A stretch of DNA of 64,000 nt from Pratylenchus scribneri (lineage: Eukaryota > Nematoda > Chromadorea > Rhabditida > Pratylenchidae). Under the pieces are notes generated by a model. That model was not told the origin of the DNA and did no database searches. It saw only the letters and a list, made by a program, of their open reading frames with translations. Location: the NCBI GenBank assembly GCA_030063045.1, contig JAQSEB010000003.1:62001-126000 (forward strand), written 5' to 3'. Both the position numbers and the translations under genes were made by a program. Of this stretch, positions 1-12,300 are shown piece after piece. Position 1 is the first letter of the stretch. Each line of letters opens with the position of its first letter.

Positions 1-345
1 TCGGATTCTTTTTAGGTTCAAAATGCAGTTAAAACCATATAAATCGGTTTTCTTTTTCGGTTCAAAACCATTTAAACCGGTTTCATTTTCGGTTCGAGAC
101 CGTTTAAACGGGCTTTCTTTTTTTTGATTCTAAAGATTTTTAACTGGTTTTCATTTTCAGTTAAAAACCATTTAAACCAATTTTTCTTCAAAATTATATT
201 AGAATTAATTAAACCAAAATATAATCAAAAGAATTGATCTTTACGAGTCTATCAATATATATGGTTTTATGGGTAGCTCCTGAACAGCTATATTTATTAG
301 CAAATTAAATATTTTCGAAATAAAAAGATCCTAAAGAATTTTTCT
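1..345. repeat. Foldback family A fragment (intron of KIAA2013-like gene)
   Basis: Repeated short inverted blocks of the type GGTTCAAAACC / GGTTTAAACCGG fill this stretch, followed by a fragment resembling the conserved arm of family A. It is the left-truncated, degenerate version of the palindromic element seen many times in this window and lies in an intron of the KIAA2013-like gene. Confidence 0.6.
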
Positions 346-372
346 ATATAATTAATTTAAAAAAAATTTAAG

Positions 373-1819
373 GTTGATGGCCTTCGAATTGGAACGGACG
401 ATGCAGTGGTTTCACTCGATTTCCAATTGGACTTAAGTTTGAAGCCATTTGTGATCATCCGAAACCACAATCCCACCCAAACATTGTTCGCATGCACCGC
501 AGGTTTAATTCAAATTTTTATGGATACTATTTAATTTGTAAAAAAAAATTGAAAATGTCGGAAGAGATTTTAGCGGTTCGGTGGTTTGTTTAAGCGGTTT
601 AATGGTTTGTTCTAGACACTCAAACCATATATACCCAATCGATAGATTTAGTCGAAGTCGAGACGCATCGTTTGATAATTATTTGGTTTAGGTTTAACCA
701 ATTTTAAATTGGTTTTGAACCAAAAATCATGAGATGGTTTAAACGGTTTAATACCCTTAATTTTTGATCAAACCATTACAATTACAAATTATATACCAAT
801 CGACATGTCTTGATGAGATCTTTGGGACTTTGGGTATAGGATTTGGAGGTCTAGGACAAACATTGAACCGTTAAAATCTTTTTCGATAATTTCAATATGT
901 TTTTACACATTTTAAATATTTCCCATTTTATAATTTTTTTATATAACATTTTCCATTCAAAAGGTTGCCAAGAATCACCGCATACGATTGGCAAGGAACC
1001 AGTAAAATTGTCCCTCAAAATGACCCAACCTACAACGTCGATTTTGTTCTTGTCCCAACATATTTATGAATTGGAACTACTCAAAAAGACGCTTCATGTT
1101 AATGAGGTAAGATAAATTTAATTTACATATTTAATGATAAAGGGTTTAATCCTTAATTTGGCGTAATGAAAATTATTTAAAATGGCGAAAAGATTTTTAA
1201 CGGTTCAATGGCTTGTTATAGACCCCCAAACCATATACCCAATCGATAGATCTCATCAAGACGCGTCGATTGGCATATAATTTGTCATAGTTTGATCAAA
1301 TTTGAAGGGTATTAAACCTTTTAAATCATCTATGGTTTTTTGGTTCAAAACCAATTTAAAATTGGTTAAACCTAAGCCAAATCATTAGCAAACGATGCAT
1401 CTCGAAGAGAATCTATCAATTGGATATGTGGTTTGAGTGTCTATGACAAATCTTTGAACCACTAAACTTCTAAACCATTATAATCTTTTGGCCTATTTCT
1501 ATTAAGATGGAGTAAAATAAGGACCAAAAATTCTAAATAACCAAAAATTTCACAAAGATATTCGATGCACCGGCCCATGACCAGGACAAAATTGATTTGC
1601 ATAAACATGGACATGCCGGCGAAGGATTGCCCACAATTTTTTGGGTCGTCCTCGTCTTCCTTCTCATTGCTTTTCATCTCTTCCTATTCAAGTAAAATTC
1701 ACTTTTTAATATTTATATTTGAATGTCTTTAATTTTGCAGATTGCTTTATTCCGAATGGAAAAATTCCTCAACAATGCCTTACTCCAAATTCAATAAGAA
1801 GGTGCTTTTCCGAAGATGA
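373..1819 (+). CDS. KIAA2013-like single-pass membrane protein, C-terminal part
   Basis: This is the 3' part of a gene that starts left of the window. Four exons keep one frame: 373-502, 964-1106, 1558-1691 and 1741-1819 (TGA). The third exon encodes a hydrophobic membrane segment ending AFHLFLFK, followed by a short basic tail (KKVLFRR). The order of motifs (FACTAGCQE, then [14 protein letters not shown], then the HLFLFKLLY segment) matches the C-terminus of human KIAA2013 as I remember it (ACKAGC, VMVTQP, HLFLFKLIY). KIAA2013 is a type I membrane protein without an established function. Both complete introns (503-963, 1107-1557) are filled almost entirely by foldback repeat copies. The upstream exons are outside the window. 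Confidence 0.78.
515..960. mobile_element. Foldback family A, copy in KIAA2013-like intron
   Basis: The stretch is an imperfect palindrome. The left arm runs from a TATTTAATTTG-like end through a GGTTTGTT-like block, ATCGATAGA and GACGCATCG. The right arm repeats these in reverse (CGACATGTCTTGATGAGATC, GTCTAGGACAAAC, GAACCGTTAAAATC, AAATATTTCCC). The centre carries GGTTCAAAACC-like units. No coding capacity is seen. Confidence 0.7.
1135..1500. mobile_element. Foldback family A, second copy in KIAA2013-like gene
   Basis: This is the same palindromic family in the next intron: TTTTTAACGGTTCAATGGC, ATCGATAGATCTC, GACGCGTCGATTGG, then the reverse complement arm ending near ACCACTAAAC. It nearly fills the intron between the exons ending at 1106 and starting at 1558. 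Confidence 0.68.
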
Positions 1820-2984
1820 TAGAGACTGACTATTTTTGTGCGCAATTATTTGAATTTTGATGATTATAATTTTTGTTTAGAAACGGGTCAAATATTCAGT
1901 GTACATTGTTGAAATTTTATCACAATTGAATTATAAATCAAATTGATAAAAGATGAATAAAGCAATATCTCATTCAAAAATTTAATATACCAATTTGTAC
2001 ACAATGGCAATGAAATAAAATATCCAAAAAATAATAATTGAGCAATGAGCATGACATTAAATAAGTGAAAAATATCTCCCCTGAATTCAATATTGTCACA
2101 GATTTTTGCCCTCTTGATCCAATGTAAGCTCATCCTCTCCACTTTCCAGGGTTAGTTTGCAGCAGAAATAGCTAATTTAGTAATTTAATTGTAAATTAAT
2201 CGCAAGATTCCCAAAACCTGACTAACTTTTCCCATCAATTATTGATGAAAAATTCGAGTAGAAGGTCCACAAAAATGAAGTGAAGCAAAATGAACTAAAA
2301 TAGAAGAAAATTACTAATCATTTTGTTTTAAGCCTTAATTACTGGTATAAGGCTAGGCAATAGAAGGGCGTAATATCTGCAAAAGAAAAAGCTAAGCTTT
2401 ATCACAATGGTTTTTTATAGTCCACCTATTCGAGCCGTTCAGCAATTCATCCGCACTTTCATCGGTCAAATTAGTTGGAAGCATAATTAATATCAATTTA
2501 AAATAGTCGAAAGCATAATATCAATTTTAAAAGTTAACCCTTGAAAATTAGGAAAAATTTTAAAGAAAATTTTCATTGAGTACAAAATTCTTCAGGTATA
2601 AAGCTTAGCTAAGGTATACTTTAATTATAGACAACTCATCGCTCATTTGTAAATTCCAAATTACCACTCATCATCACTCCCATCCCATGTCCCATGTCTC
2701 ATCCTTTTTTTCATCCATTTTCTTCTTTTTCCAACCAATTTCGATCGATGAGATAATTTTTGGTATGAAAAGTCATTTTAGCATATTTTGCCAATAAAAA
2801 GTAGTTTATGCCCTAAAGCGTAAAGCTTAAGCAAGCCTAAATTACAAGGCAAAGAAGAGCGCCGAAATATAAAGGGCACAGCACATACTTGTGGTTTTTC
2901 TCACAAGAAATTTTGGGTTTTTAATGTTTGGAATTTTAATTAAACTTGAATGAATAAAATCATTTGCTTGTTCAGATTTTATAT
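1820..2984. other. Intergenic region between KIAA2013-like gene and Raf
   Basis: About 1.16 kb of AT-rich DNA lies between the KIAA2013-like stop and the first recognisable Raf exon. The Raf promoter or an additional 5' exon could lie here: a T-rich stretch ending TTCAG at 2971-2975 looks like a cis- or trans-splice acceptor just before the Raf start. I see no other gene or repeat. Confidence 0.4.
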
Positions 2985-5900
2985 ATGCTTAAACAGCAAC
3001 AGCATCCAGCAATAATGGCACAGCATCATTTCTCGCATATCACCATACATTTACCGTTTGATCAACACACAAAATTGCGGGTTGTATCCGGCATTTCTAC
3101 GCGTGAAGCAATCTCAAATATACTCAAGGTTTTTACCGACATTTGGAATCTCTTTTTGACCTAGTAATTTAAGAAACGAAAAATTCAACCCGAAATTTGC
3201 ACTGTCCATCGCGGTGCCGACATTCAAAGCTTACAAATCGATTTACAACTCGACTTAAGCGAACTGGCCCAACAACTGACACGCAACGAACTTTGGGTGC
3301 ACAGTGAATGCATTCAACTGTTCAAGAGCATTCATCACAAATTTGTGCCAACAACTTTTCTGTCAATGGTTTGCTTTTTTGTGTATATTCAATTATTTTA
3401 TCCTATTAGTGTATTCAGACTTATTGCGGTGTCTGTCGAAGGCTGATCCTATTGCAAGGCTATAGATGCGAAAAATGCCAGGTACAATTTAACGCAATTT
3501 ATCAAAAATTTAACAACTCAACAACAAAAATAGGTTCTGGGGAAAATTTCATAATTGGGTTACATTGATTCGATCCATTATTTTACTAGTCTAAATTAGT
3601 GTTGTTCCCTGTGCCCCCGTCGAGCTTTGGAAGCAAAAATGGGTAAGAGTCTCCCCCATGATTTTAATCGCCTCCGACCCAACACAGGCCCCGAAAAACT
3701 CCGATTTCCCCGTTCCCCGAAAATCGTCTCACGAGCGCCTGGGTGCAACACTAGTGGTGCAAACCAAACAGCAAACACCAAAAAAATCATATTATAAGAT
3801 GAAGGCGCGACCAGCAGGCGACCAAATTATAACGAACGTTTTAATAACTTTCGAGTTCAAGGGCAATTCTATTAAAGCTTTCCGAATTAATATTCAATTA
3901 GGTGATAGGTGTCAACTCAAAATCCTAACAAAGGTAAATTTGGGAATACTATTATAATATAAGGCAAGACTTTAGCTCTCACTCGGAGGCTGGTGTGGTC
4001 TCCGGGGCTAGTGGCTTTTGAAAATGTAGGAATTTTTCTGTGTAAGCTGTTAGGATTTCTATTAGACAATGGACATATAATTAAACTATTTTAAATAATA
4101 AAATAACCACTCCACACTCCTCTAATATTCAGTTCAATTTCCACAAACGCTGTTGGGGTCAATTGCCTGCACTGTGCGAACCGGAACACATTTCTGGCGA
4201 AGTGGGCGACCAGCTGCGGAGTGTTTGCGAAAAGTACAGTGGCCCTCATGCAGAAATGGCAACCGAAATTTTGGACATGCAACCTCAAGTTTATCAACAG
4301 GTTTTTGACTTTTAAATTTAATTAAAAAACATTGAAAAAGCATAAATCATTTTTCAATTGCCTAATTAATTATAAGGGTTAACAGTAGGTTTAATTTTCG
4401 ATTTTGGCATTTTTACAAAATGCTGGAAGTTGGATATTGGTCTGCGGTTTATAGATTTTGGCTAGAGCTACGGTTTATAAAGAAGAATACAATTAAAATT
4501 TGTAAGCCTTTGGTCCAGGGGTAACCTTTTTGTTTAGCAAAATTTAGGGGTCACTGGTTCGAATCTTCTCAGAGGACAATAATTTTTTCAAGCTTGATGC
4601 ACACTTATACATTTTTCTTTGTAAATTTTTGCCAAAGTTCTTTGTAAAAAAACTCTAAAAAGTTTTAAGAAAAATTTCAACCCTTAATTTTAGCAAATTT
4701 GGGGGTCTCGGGTTCGAATCCGCTAGGAGAACAATAATTTTTTCAAAACTGGTATTCCTATTTATGCATTTTACGAAAATTTACTGTACATTTTTAGACA
4801 AAAAAACAATGTTTAGTACAAAAAACCTTCCATTAGCCTAAATTTTACCAAAAATTTTCACAGCGTTCCTCGTCTGCATCCGCCTCGCCCTCCTCATCCT
4901 GTTCCAGCCTGTTGGTGCCCAAAAACCAATCGCCCAGTCTGCTGGCACCCAAGAATCATTCTCGACATCATTTGCACCTGATTGACAGTCCTCAAATGCC
5001 CTCCTCCAGCAGTTCAATGCATTTGCCCACTCCAACCACCATTACACCACCTCAATCCGCTCCACCCCAGAAGACATCTTCACATGCATTTTTTATGGAC
5101 CAGCTGCGGGCCAGGAGTAAAAGTAAGCCAACAATTTTTAATTATATTTAAATTGCCCAAAAAAAGTTAGAAATTGACGGAAAAAGAATACATAATAATT
5201 ATAATGGTTTAAGGGTTTGTCCTAGATATACTAACCATTACAAACCATAAACCATTTGATAGAGCTGGTCAAGACGCATCAAATGGTATATAATTTGTAA
5301 TGATTTGGTCAAAAGTTAAATTGATGTTAAACTGTTTAAACCGGTTTTGGTTTTTTGATTCAAAACATTTTAAACAGGTTTTTCGGTTCAAAACTATTTA
5401 AATCGGTTTTGGTTCTTCGTTCAAAACTTTTTAAACCGGTAACCGGTTTTGGATTTTCGGTTCAAAACCTTTTAAACCGGTTTTGGATTTTCGGTTCAAA
5501 ACTGTTTAAATCGGTTTTGGATTTTCGGTTCAAAACTGTTTAACCCATTTTTGGTCTTTGGATTCAAACTGTTTAAACCTCATTTTCGGTTCAAAACCAA
5601 ATTAGAATTGATTAAAATGTAGCCAAATCATTCAAATGATGCGTCCTTGAAAATATTATCGATTGATCAGGTTTATGGGTTTAATTAAGATAAACTTTAA
5701 AACCGGTTACAATTTTTCAATATTTTTAATACTCTTTCGACAATTTCAATATTTTTTTCTATAAATTAAATATATTCCATCAAATTTACAAATAAAATTA
5801 AAATAATTTTAATTCTCAAGGTCCCTGTGATCGAGCATCGAATTTGGCCGCAATTCCCTCCTCCAATGCGGGCAGTGTTGCCTCGCTGGTCAACAAAGAT

Positions 5901-8419
5901 GGGGGTAGCGGTGGCATTGGAATACCGCGTCGGGGCTGTGAACGTTACAATCGCCGGAGGGCTGGCGGCGGTGGGACCATCGAGGATTGGGCCATCAGGC
6001 ATGAGGATGTGATTTTCAAGGAGAAAATTGGCAACGGCTCATTTGGGACCGTCTGGAAAGCGGATTACTTTGGAACAGTCGGTGAGGCTATTTGCTTTTG
6101 TTATGATGAGAAATTAAGGGGAAAAATCTAGGGGGATTTCCTCAAGTTTTCAATTCTTACCATCACCTTTAAATCACCATACCTAAAATCTATATGCCAA
6201 AATCTCTATTAAAAATTTTTAAAAACGTGAAATTTAGCCTTTAATTTTTTCATAGGGACTTTGGGTGTAATAATAATGTTTCTTAACTTCTTTTTTTGTT
6301 CGAATTTCGTTTGGCAATCTACAGAAAGTCTACTTTAAGCCGGACAAAACTAAATTCTAAGTGAAATTGAACCCATGACCTAAATGTTACAAAAACAGAG
6401 TCCACTTTAGATTGAAATTTTTCTAAAAATCTTATTTAATAAAGGCTTTTGGGTTGACGACCTATCAATTCATTATTCCTTTAGAAAATATAAAAAAAAA
6501 TATTCGAGATTAATTATTTTATTGTATCTGGATTTATAGCAAGATTATGAAAGTGTATTCTTTAAAAAAAGGAACATTTTTAAATGGTTTTATTCCCTTA
6601 AAAATGGATCATTACTAAAATTCATCGATTAAAAAATTATTTAAAAATTTTGTTTTGCAGCCGTCAAAAAATTGAACATTGGTAACCCCGGCTCCGACTT
6701 GTCATTGGCATTCAAAAATGAGGTCACTGTGCTGAAAAAGGCACGCCATGGGAATGTTCTGAACTTTTTGGGTGTTATCAAAGAACCTGAATTGGTAATA
6801 ATTTTTGTTTAAATATTTTAAATCTCCTAAATTTAGGCAATTGTGACGCAATGGTGCCAAGGCTCTTCCCTTTATCGACATTTGCATGTGTTGGAGCCGA
6901 GGATTGAATTTGAGCTGCAAACAATTTTGGACATTTGCAAACAGATTAGCCAGGGAATGGACTATTTGCATAGGTGAGTGATAATTTAAGAATAATTGGA
7001 TAAAATATTAGCTAAATTTTGAGTTCAACCCAAAATCCTCTAGAAATTAGAATAATTTAAAGATTTTTGTCTACTTTTTTCCTTAGGCTCCGAAACCCTA
7101 TCATATAAGCCTTTTTAGCCTTCCCCAAAAAAATTTAAAGAATTTTGGGTAATTGGAATTGTGGATTAACTAAATTTTAAGTTAACAAAACAAAATAAAT
7201 TTAATAAATTCGGTTAATCAAGCATTGATTAAAGTAAAAATTTACATTTTAGCCTACCAAATAGCTTTGAAATAAAATATGAACAATTTCTTAAATCAAA
7301 GTTTTTAATTCATATTGTCAAAATAAACCCCAATTTATTCTATTTAAATTACTAATAAATTTATTACCCCTTTTCAGCCGTGGCGTCATTCACAGGTTTT
7401 TTAAAATAATTTATCCTAATTTTAATAAAAATTTTACCAAAAAGGGACCTGAAAACCAACAACATTTTCCTCACGGAAGGGACCACCGTTAAAATTGGCG
7501 ATTTTGGTTTGGCCACTGTCAAATCCCGGTCAAATGCACTGAACGGGGCGCCGAATCCAAATCCGACTGGTTCCATTCTTTGGATGGTAAGCAAATTGAC
7601 GAAAATTAATCAAAATTAAATAATAAATTAATTTAAAAATTAAAATTTAATTTAAAAATTATTTTAAATTTTTAAAAATTTTTCCACAATTTTTTAAAGG
7701 CACCCGAAGTTATCCGAATGACTGGCGAAAATCCATACAGCACAAAATCCGACGTGTACGCCTTTGGCATTTGCCTTTTCGAGCTGTTGAGTTCTCGACT
7801 GCCCTATGAGGAAATTAAGAATCGAGATCAGGCAAAAATATTTTTAGGAATAAAAAAACAATTAATTTTTTAGATTTTGTTCATGGTTGGCAGTGGTCTG
7901 CTAAAGCCAAATATCAAGTGTCTCCGAAATGATACACCGCGTCAATTGCGTCAAATGTTCGAAAATTGCATTCGTTTTCAACGGGAAGAAAGACCCGAAT
8001 TCCAAAATGTAAGGACAAAGGAAAATTTTTAAATTAATTTTATTATGCTAATTAATATTTACCATCCAGCCGTTTTTCGTAAGAAAAATTTTTTTCGGCA
8101 GTTAATTTTAATATTGAGTAAAAATATTTTAAATTTTAACCATTTTTACCTTCTTTAATCCTCATAAACAAAATATTAATTAAAAAATTTTGAAAATTAT
8201 TATTTAATTAATTAATTAAATTATTAATTTAAAATTATTTCAGATTTACAAAATTTTGGATGCAGTGCGTTTACCAAAACTCAAGGTAAATTCCAATTTT
8301 TGTTACGGAAAAATATAAAATATTCCATTTTTTAGAAATCTACCAGTTTACCCAATATCAGTACTCGTCAAACCTTCTCTTCCCACAAATCCAGTACTCC
8401 ACATCGACGACATCAATAA
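2985..8419 (+). CDS. lin-45: Raf-family serine/threonine kinase (LIN-45 orthologue)
   Basis: A MAP kinase kinase kinase of the Ras-Raf-MEK-ERK pathway, recruited to the plasma membrane by Ras-GTP. Fourteen exons sum to 637 aa: 2985-3128, 3174-3368, 3419-3481, 4133-4300, 4864-5122, 5821-6081, 6661-6794, 6837-6973, 7378-7395, 7445-7586, 7700-7831, 7874-8008, 8244-8285, 8336-8419. In order they encode the Ras-binding domain (HLPFDQHTK... NELWVHSE), a C1 zinc finger (TYCGVC... YRCEKCQ... FNFHKRCW), a Ser/Pro linker with [10 protein letters not shown], and the kinase domain ([26 protein letters not shown]). It ends with a C-terminal KSTSLPNIS, the expected 14-3-3 site. It is shorter than LIN-45 (about 810 aa), mainly in the linker. 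ATG 2985 is the first Met after a TTCAG acceptor; Met at 3015 or an unseen upstream exon are alternatives. The intron after 7831 begins GC instead of GT, and exon 7378-7395 is only 18 nt. Confidence 0.93.
3597..3755. mobile_element. Short GC-rich insertion with TAGTGTTG ends (Raf intron)
   Basis: A GC-rich island of about 160 bp sits in an AT-rich Raf intron. It starts TAGTGTTG and ends CAACACTA, a perfect 8-bp terminal inverted repeat, with GC-rich subterminal sequence on both sides. The ends resemble hAT-type MITE ends, but I see no convincing target duplication. Confidence 0.4.
4505..4735 (+). repeat. tRNA-like (SINE-like) relic, two B-box units
   Basis: A TGGTCCAGGGG block resembling a pol III A box is followed about 50 bp later by GGTTCGAATCT, a B box. 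A second B-box unit, GGTTCGAATCCGCTAGGAG, occurs near 4709-4730. No tRNA cloverleaf with a paired acceptor stem forms, so this is better read as tRNA-derived SINE debris in a Raf intron than as a tRNA gene. Confidence 0.45.
5190..5775. mobile_element. Foldback family A with expanded GGTTCAAAAC core (Raf intron)
   Basis: This is the family A palindrome in the intron before the glycine-loop exon. It has a left arm with GGTTTGTCCTAGA and AGACGCATCAAATGG. The centre is enlarged by about six tandem units of the type TTCGGTTCAAAACTGTTTAA. The right arm is degenerate and runs into TTTCAATATTTTT. Confidence 0.65.
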
Positions 8420-9043
8420 TAAAGCAGAAAAATAGCAACAGAAAATTTAAAAAGACACATTTTTATTTTATGTTTCATATATTGACCCACAATCCATAAA
8501 TGAATAAAATTATTGATGGTGATGGTGAAATAAATTTGGAATTATATACATATGTTTTAACAATCCATGATGCTATATCTATTTCTTTTTTAATTTTAAT
8601 ATTATTTTGGTAAAATTAGCACATTTCCCATCTCGTTAAAATTAATATTTCATTTATAAATTATTGTGAAATATGTATAAATAAAAATTGATAAAAAATG
8701 ACAACCAAGAACAAGAAAAATTAATTTCCCTTGAGCGGATTCGAACCCTTGACCCAAACTTTGTAAAAATGGAGGATATAGCCTATTGGACGAAATTTAA
8801 AATCCTATGATATTCTAGACCGAAAAAATTTCCCTCGAGTCGATTCTAACGCGTGACCTAAACTTGGGTAAAAGTAGAGAATGTTTTCCACTGGACCAAA
8901 CTCGATCCTACAAGATTCATAAATTAAAAAACCTAGTTTAGGAAATGCGCTATTATAATAATGACTCGGATAACTTAAAGATTAGATTTATAATAATTTG
9001 AGCAATTTCCAATCATTTATAGATTAATTTTTCCCATTATTGA
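8420..9043. other. Raf 3' flank and spacer with two tRNA-like relics
   Basis: The Raf 3' flank contains AATAAA-type signals around 8500. On the minus strand two B-box-like units occur. One is GGTTCGAATCCGCTCAAGGG (8728-8747); a degenerate one lies near 8833-8905 with a TGGTCCAGTGG A-box-like block. They resemble the relics in the Raf intron. No gene is seen. Confidence 0.45.
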
Positions 9044-9257
9044 ATGCCAGAAAGGCAACAACGTCTGCTTAAATTTGCTGAATTCTTGAGTTCTTGCACA
9101 AAAGAGGTTTCAGTCTTATTTAAAATTATGATTAAATTTTTAAATTTAGGCTAAACTTTACGGACACTGCGTGGCAAAAAGAGCAGAGAAAATCCAAAAA
9201 GACGATTGCCGAGTGGAATTTGAACATTTGATTAGCTGCTTCCGAAAAAATGTTTAA
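9044..9257 (+). CDS. NDUFAF8-like complex I assembly factor (small CX9C protein)
   Basis: Two exons (9044-9106 and 9150-9257) encode a 56-aa protein. The motif LYGHCVAKR followed by KDDCRVEFEHLISCF matches the core of human NDUFAF8 (AYGRCVQA ... KDFCAREFEALRSCF, from memory). Two cysteines are spaced CX9C, typical of small intermembrane-space proteins folded by the MIA pathway. NDUFAF8 stabilises NDUFAF5 during complex I assembly. The start is the first ATG in frame. The 43-bp intron has GT...AG ends. The stop lies 70 bp before the UTP23 start, suggesting co-transcription. Confidence 0.62.
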
Positions 9258-9327
9258 TAAATTTTAATTTAAAAAATTATAAAATTAATTCAGCGCAACA
9301 AAGCAATTGGAAAGTGATTAGTCAAAA

Positions 9328-12300
9328 ATGAAAGTTAAACGGCTGAAGCGAGCAGCCCGTTCCTTGACATTTTTTCGTTACAATTTTGGCTACATCCCGC
9401 CGTATTCCATTTTGTTGGATGGCACATTTTGTCAGGCAGCATTGCAGAATAAAATCAATTTACGCGAACAAATGCCTAAATATTTGGCCGATACCCAGGT
9501 GGAGATGTTCGTCACGGAATGTGTTTTGAATGAATTGGGTAAATCATTTTTTATTAATTTAAAATTTTTGACTTTAAAAATTAAAAATATACTAAGAAGC
9601 ATCGAAAATAGGTAGGTTAAGCTTAAGTTGGAAATTTAATCAGAAAAGAAATGAAAAATTGAACAATAAATCTTCCTAATCCTTTTGGCCCGCATTGGCG
9701 CGTTTTGAAAATCGGACATTTATGCGCGTTTTGAAAATTTGGACATTTATAATTTAAATTTACGCCAAAGTTGAAATGTCATTAAAATTTATTAAAAAAT
9801 GAATAAATGAAATGTAAAAAAAATAAATAAATGCAAAAGCAAACCGATCAACAAACAAAGGCTGTAACCAAATCAATTGTCAATTCCGAAACCAAAACTA
9901 AATAATCATTTACTCATTTATAAAATTAAAATTATGCAAAGTTTCCAGAGAATAAAATCAATTATCAATCAATTCAATAATCAGCAAAAAACAACGGAAA
10001 GCATATGACGGCAAAGAAGCAACGTGGCGAGAAGAAGGCCAAGAGCTCATTGAACAAGGTGGTCACCCGCGAGTACACCATTCACATGCACAAGCTCATT
10101 CATGGAATGTACGGTTTACCTTTTAATTATTCTAATTTTACTGAATCTTTATTGAAAATATTAAAAATGACAGATATATTAAGCATGACGAAAGGATTTT
10201 AAAGGTTTTTAACGGTTCAATGGTTTGTCCTAGATAACAAACCCTATAAAAAATCGATATCGGTAGATCTCTTCACGACGCATCCTTTGATTATTTTGAT
10301 TTGGGTTGGGTTAGACCAGTTATAAACTTAGTTTTGAATCAAAATTGATTTAAACCGTTTAATACCCTTTAACTATTGACCAAACAATCACTAATTATAA
10401 ATATAAACCGTTCCATTCAATACATCTTCGTCTTGACGAGATTTTTCCGATTGGGTTTCGGGTTGGGGGCCTCGGGTCTAGAATAAACCATTGAAGATTG
10501 AACCGCTCTGATCTTTTCTCCATTTTCAATATTTTTATCGTCAAATTAAATAAAATCCATTTTTATTCAGTGGTTTCAAATACCGAGCACCGCGGGCCAT
10601 CAAAGAGGTCAAGAAATTTGCCGAGAAGCAAATGGGCACTCCTGACGTTCGCATCGACACACGTTTGAACAAATTCCTCTATCCTCTGGTCCCAAGGCGT
10701 TCGTATCCATATTTAAATTGTTTTGAATTAATTTATAATTTCCAGCAATGTTCCATACCGAGTCCGTGTCCGCTTGTCGCGTCGACGCAATGATGACGAG
10801 GACTCACCGCACAAACTCTACACCTTGGTATTCTATTAAACATTTATAAGGATTTTCTTAATAAGTTTCGCCATGTGTTCTAATTATTCGCTAGGATAGT
10901 AAGATATTAATTGAGTCGAAACTCGAAACAAAGCGAAAATAATCAATATCAGCTACTATTAATATATTCTAAAAAAATCGAAAATACCACGTAACAGTCT
11001 CAATCTCTACACATTTTTTAATAATAGAATAGACAGCTTAATATAAATAAGTAGCTAGTTTCAAGTTTGCTTAATGTATTTATTGAATCAAAATTCCAAA
11101 TTAGATTTTTAAAAAATGTTATCACACATATAAGTAATTTCCCAATCAATCTTTGACTTGATTTTTTAATCTAATCCAATATGAGTAATAATTTTGATAA
11201 ATCCATCCCCTTCCCTTCCCATTATTGATGATATTTTAAACAATTAACAATTACAACATTTTTTAGGTCACCCACGTGCCAGTGACTTCTTTCAAGCGGC
11301 TGACCACTGTGAATGTTGAAAGCGAAGATTGAAGTAAAATGCTATCGCAATTTGAATTAGAAGATTAAAAGGCAATCCAACAAATTTTGTTATTTATTAT
11401 TTTTTTATGATAAATTATTCAAGATCTTACAAGTTCCAACTTTATTCATAAATCATAGCCCTCTAGAGTTACGAAATTTTAAAATTTAAATTTTTTTACC
11501 AGAAATTATCCAGTAGAAAAATTAAATGCATGCAGCAATTAAAAACATATCAATTTTTACTTTTTTTTTTATAATTTTTATGACATTTCGTCTTTTGGCG
11601 TAAATTTAAATTTATAAATGTACTTTTTTCAAAACGCGCATAAATGTCCGATTTTCAAAACGCTACTCAACCCTTTTGGCCTTCTTCATTTTATAATCAA
11701 AATTCCTTGATTTTATAATTAAATTGGTATTTGATTCAAATCCCTCAGATCAGTACAGGAACCAAATCCTTAATTTTTAACTATCTGCTGGTCCAAATTT
11801 CTAAAGTACCAACAAAACCATTATAATAATTAATTATTCGGTGCTTTTTAATTATCCAGGTTCCAGGACCAGATTATTTTTGAGTGAAGGGTTCTCCTTA
11901 CAGGTGGGGTTAGAGTTAGGGATTTGTGGCTTAAAGACCCTAACGCCTAATCTTATACCGAATGACCCAGGAGGGGTTAACTGTACTTTCTCTAGTTAAC
12001 CCCCATAAAATCTGATCCTGGAATTATTTATATTCCATCAATTTTCATGCAGAACAACTTGGCAAACCACTGCATGGCGCCCATGTAATTGCCCAACAAT
12101 TTCGCATCACAAAATGTCCGCATAGGCCGATGAGAACTGCGGCGGAATGCATTGCACATTTGGCAAGGAGGTCAAAAAGGCCAGGGATGGATGGAGTGCA
12201 TGGCGAAAATGCGAGCAAAGCGGCGACTAAATATTTCGTAGCCACACAGGTTCAAAATTTAAGGAAATATTTTACAAAAATTAATTTTAAGGATGATTCA

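Larger units (their letters stand above)
9691..11671. mobile_element. Mutator-like (Pack-MULE-like) element carrying rpl-31
   Basis: A 1,981-bp block has about 95-bp terminal inverted repeats. The left arm (9691-9790) contains GCGTTTTGAAAATCGGACAT, then TATGCGCGTTTTGAAAA, then AAATTTACGCCAAA and GAAATGTCAT. The right arm (11572-11671) repeats these in the same order in reverse complement, with an estimated 85-90% identity by eye. Each arm holds two copies of a GCGTTTTGAAAAT-type unit. The block is flanked by an exact 10-bp direct repeat. It encloses the complete rpl-31 gene and no transposase. I infer a non-autonomous Mutator-like element that captured a gene. The outermost bases of the two arms do not match perfectly, so the exact ends are uncertain. 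Two independent insertions in opposite orientation are the alternative. Confidence 0.62.
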
